Program-made: the position numbers and the translations under genes
Shown here: one piece after another, positions 7,640 through 9,704 of the stretch
Position numbering within the stretch: the first letter of the stretch is position 1
Layout: each line of letters starts with the position of its first letter
From: DUAL01 sp036012565
GTDB taxonomy: Bacteria; Bacteroidota; Bacteroidia; Flavobacteriales; BACL11
Reading direction: 5' to 3'
Length of the DNA: 9,704 nt
Assembly: GCA_036012565.1 (NCBI GenBank)
Contig: DASCPP010000135.1
Span: 1 to 9,704, forward strand
The notes under the pieces: generated by a model
Told to the model about the DNA's origin: nothing
The model's input: the letters and a program-made list of their open reading frames with translations, nothing else
The model's database searches: none

Positions 7640-7647
7640 TAAATTTG
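7640..7647 (+). promoter_or_regulatory. Candidate -7 box for the secreted repeat protein
   Basis: TAAATTTG, 22 nt before the ATG at 7670, is an exact match to the Bacteroidota TAnnTTTG element and lies just after the purC stop. The nearest upstream TTG (7612-7614) is 25 nt away, longer than the usual spacing, so only the -7 element is supported. A start near 7652-7654 would give a leader of under 20 nt. Confidence 0.4.
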
Positions 7648-7670
7648 TGGTTTTAAAAAAACTAAAACCA
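7648..7670. repeat. 8-bp inverted repeat ending on the start codon
   Basis: TGGTTTTA (7648-7655) and TAAAACCA (7663-7670) are perfectly complementary around the 7-nt loop AAAAAAC. The last base of the right arm is the A of the ATG of the next gene. The stem is not followed by a T-tract on either strand, so it is a poor intrinsic terminator. It could be a protein-binding palindrome or, if transcribed from upstream, a hairpin that sequesters the start. The stem is AT-rich and could be chance. Confidence 0.35.
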
Positions 7671-9704
7671 TGAAAAAGGTTCTTACTTTACTATTTATTT
7701 GTTTTAGTATTTTATCCTTTGCTCAAATTAATGTTGGCAATAATCAAACTATTTGCTTGGGCAACACAGCTCAAGTAATTGCAACTACTTCTGTCCAAGC
7801 AAGTACGGATTCTTATCAGGTTACTAATATTAATTTTGCACCAGAGGTGACTATAGGAACGCCTATCTCTCTTTCTGATGATGATGTGCAAGGTCCTTTC
7901 CCAATAGGATTTACTTTTCAGTTTTATGGCAATAATTATACTGACTTCTATGTAGGTTCCAATGGTTGGATTGGATTTAGTAGTGGCCAAACAACTCTTT
8001 ACATAGCAACACCTATTCCAGATTCAACTAGTCTTAGTATTCCTAGGAATTGCATTATGTTATCTTGGGAAGATATAAATCCTGCAACTGGAGGTCAAGT
8101 ATTGTATCAAACAATAGGTACAGCTCCAAACAGAAAATTGGTTTTCACATTTGATAATGTTCCTTATTTTAATTCTACCATTACAATGACTTCTCAGATT
8201 GTTATTTATGAAGGAAGTAATGTCATTGATAATCATATCACTGATAAAGCCCTACACATTAATCCATCTGTTCAAGGAATTCATAATTTATTAGGGACAA
8301 GCGCTACTGTTGTTCCTGGCAGAAATGCTACTGTATGGTCAGCTAGCAATGAGTCAGTTCGTTATTTTCCTTCTGGTGTTTCTTGGTTTGACGTGAATTC
8401 TGGGCAAATGGTTGGAGTGGGAGATACCTTAAATTATTCTCCTACACAAACTACTTTTGTAGCTGGAGTTGTTACTGATAGTACAGGGCAAGTTCATTCC
8501 GACACTATGCGGATAAATGTATTAAATACTCAAATCACATCTTCTGGTTTATCTTTATGTAGTGGTCCAGTTACTTTAACAGCAGCTTCTGGTTTTGCTT
8601 TGTATGTTTGGAATAATAATTCTGCTTCACCTCAAATGTTGGTTACTTCAGCTGGTACTTATTATGTAAATTGTACAAGTAGTAATGGTTCAGTATGTCA
8701 ATCTCCACCAATTACTATTTATGCCGATACTATTCCTATTGCTTTAGGGACGGCTGATTCTATAGAGATATGTCAGGGGGATACGGTAAATATCAATGGG
8801 CCAAATGGATATAGTAGTTATAGTTGGAGTACAGGAGAAACAACCACTGATATTTCTACTACTTTAGTGGGTGATTATTTTTTAACTACACTAGATGCTA
8901 ATGGTTGTATAGGTATGTCAGATACTACTACCATCTCTATTAGAGTTCTACAACCAAATATTTGGGCTGATTACTTGACTATTTGTAATGGAATGATTAG
9001 CACATCTATTTACACAGATAATATGTATCAGAGTTATTTATGGAATAATGGGACTACCTTCAGTAATATCTTTACTTCAATAGCAGGTAACTTTTGGGTA
9101 AGTGTAATAGATCAATCTGGATGTATTGGAACTTCTGATACTATAACAATTGCCAATGGTAATTTCACTTTTGATTTATTACCATCTGATTCTATTTTTC
9201 TTTGTACTCCTAGTAGTAGTGTAGTTATGGAAGCTACTAATGCTGGTACATTTGTTAATTATCAATGGAATACAGGCGCAATAACACCAACTCTTACTAC
9301 TAATACTCTGGGGAACTATTATTGTATTGTTGAGATTCCTATTTTTGGAGGTGGTAGTTGTTATGGTTTTTCAGATACTATAGAAGTATTTGGCATTAAT
9401 CCACAACTTACTTATAGCGGCTTATCTCTTTGTGCAGGTCCGGTTAGTTTAAATACAGGCAACTATGACATCTATCAATGGAGTAATAATTCCTCTACCC
9501 AAGCAATTAATATAAATACAGCAGGAGATTATTATGTTTTTGTTACGGATTCTAATGGTTGTACGGCTTATTCTGATACGGTTAGTATTTATACTAATGC
9601 TTTTCAGTATAATATAATCCCGAGTGGCTCAACTACCATTTGTTCTGGTTATACAGTTGATTTGGATGCAGGTAATCAGTTTACTGGCCACCTTTGGAAT
9701 ACAG
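7670..9704 (+). CDS. Secreted multi-Ig-like repeat surface protein, 3' end missing
   Basis: An uninterrupted frame starts at ATG 7670 and is still open at the window edge (678 full codons plus one base). Residues 1-18 are a typical signal peptide, MKKVLTLLFICFSILSFA, with likely cleavage before Q19. Residues 20-285 form an N-terminal region with an Ig/PKD-like beginning (QTICLGNTAQV), a globular segment containing FTFQFYGNNYTDFYVGSNGW (81-100) and PGRNATVWSASNE (216-228), then a beta-rich ending. Residues 288-678 are tandem Ig-like repeats of about 65-75 residues. Each has the pattern C-x-G/P, Y-x-W, G-x-Y-Y/F, N/S-G-C and SDT. This architecture is common in large Flavobacteriales surface proteins exported by the type IX system and ending in a gliding-associated (type B) sorting domain. 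That domain would be beyond the window, so the export route is inferred. The role (adhesion, matrix or binding) is unknown. The gene starts 37 nt after purC and probably has its own promoter. Confidence 0.9.
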   Translation, partial: MKKVLTLLFICFSILSFAQINVGNNQTICLGNTAQVIATTSVQASTDSYQVTNINFAPEVTIGTPISLSDDDVQGPFPIGFTFQFYGNNYTDFYVGSNGWIGFSSGQTTLYIATPIPDSTSLSIPRNCIMLSWEDINPATGGQVLYQTIGTAPNRKLVFTFDNVPYFNSTITMTSQIVIYEGSNVIDNHITDKALHINPSVQGIHNLLGTSATVVPGRNATVWSASNESVRYFPSGVSWFDVNSGQMVGVGDTLNYSPTQTTFVAGVVTDSTGQVHSDTMRINVLNTQITSSGLSLCSGPVTLTAASGFALYVWNNNSASPQMLVTSAGTYYVNCTSSNGSVCQSPPITIYADTIPIALGTADSIEICQGDTVNINGPNGYSSYSWSTGETTTDISTTLVGDYFLTTLDANGCIGMSDTTTISIRVLQPNIWADYLTICNGMISTSIYTDNMYQSYLWNNGTTFSNIFTSIAGNFWVSVIDQSGCIGTSDTITIANGNFTFDLLPSDSIFLCTPSSSVVMEATNAGTFVNYQWNTGAITPTLTTNTLGNYYCIVEIPIFGGGSCYGFSDTIEVFGINPQLTYSGLSLCAGPVSLNTGNYDIYQWSNNSSTQAININTAGDYYVFVTDSNGCTAYSDTVSIYTNAFQYNIIPSGSTTICSGYTVDLDAGNQFTGHLWNT
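8531..9704 (+). repeat. Tandem Ig-like protein repeats (five complete, sixth cut)
   Basis: Units within the secreted protein are about 8531-8728, 8729-8953, 8954-9166, 9167-9394, 9395-9601 and 9602 to the edge. Paired cysteines recur at C297/C343, C368/C413, C439/C485, C512/C564 and C588/C631, some 43-52 residues apart. A conserved Trp lies 16-21 residues after the first Cys (W314, W386, W458, W533, W604, W676). The pairs suggest one disulfide per domain in this exported protein. Units 1 and 5 are the most alike (SGLSLC, then S or A, then GPV, and later W-x-N-N-S). DNA identity between units looks low, so these are old protein-level repeats, not recent DNA duplications. Confidence 0.8.

Noticed and set aside
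7712..7990. Minus-strand 92-codon frame opposite the secreted protein
   Set aside because: The plus strand carries a signal peptide and a long open frame with clear domain pattern; the opposite frame has no family resemblance.
8531..9704. CRISPR array or DNA tandem repeat
   Set aside because: The periodicity is at the protein level (Cys, Trp, NGC, SDT positions); the DNA units are diverged and there are no short identical direct repeats with spacers.

Overview
The window is an AT-rich chromosomal segment from a member of the Bacteroidota, most likely the Flavobacteriales. The gldF-gldG pair of the gliding-motility ABC transporter is known only from this phylum. The long-form purC and a Ser/Thr/Asn-rich secreted protein built from Cys-containing Ig-like repeats also fit. 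So do promoter-like boxes matching the Bacteroidota TAnnTTTG (-7) consensus and the lack of clear Shine-Dalgarno sequences. No mobile element, CRISPR array, tRNA or rRNA was seen.

Layout: bases 1-225 are non-coding. Bases 226-5657 carry five genes on the minus strand. In transcription order they are a DUF62 / SAM hydroxide adenosyltransferase-family gene (4854-5657), gldF (4129-4857), gldG (2386-4128), a DUF4340 membrane-anchored protein gene (1398-2393) and dnaN (226-1344). The first four are packed as a translationally coupled operon: ATGA overlap, abutting TAG/ATG, then an 8-nt overlap. dnaN follows after 53 nt that contain its own good promoter match. From about 5658-5738 transcription diverges. 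On the plus strand phoH (best start 5739) and purC (6685-7632) are 1 nt apart. After a short gap with a -7 box match and an 8-bp inverted repeat, a large secreted protein starts at 7670 and is still open at the window end (678 complete codons seen).

Function: GldF (six-TM ABC-2 permease) and GldG (membrane-anchored periplasmic auxiliary protein) are the membrane and periplasmic parts of the Gld ABC transporter. The ATPase GldA is not in this window and would have to be encoded elsewhere. The DUF4340 protein has the same N-anchored periplasmic layout as GldG and is probably a third component or accessory factor (inference). dnaN, phoH and purC are housekeeping genes for replication, RNA/phosphate-related ATPase function and purine synthesis. 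The secreted protein has a signal peptide, an N-terminal domain with an apparent insertion, and at least five and a half Ig-like repeats. This is typical of surface proteins exported by the type IX secretion system, but its C-terminal sorting domain would lie outside the window.

No clearly new biological system was found. The points most worth a second look are the truncated repeat protein and its split N-terminal domain, the missing Arg in the DUF62 protein, the conserved-looking DUF62-gldF-gldG-DUF4340 coupling, the phoH start choice and a few regulatory-looking intergenic signals.
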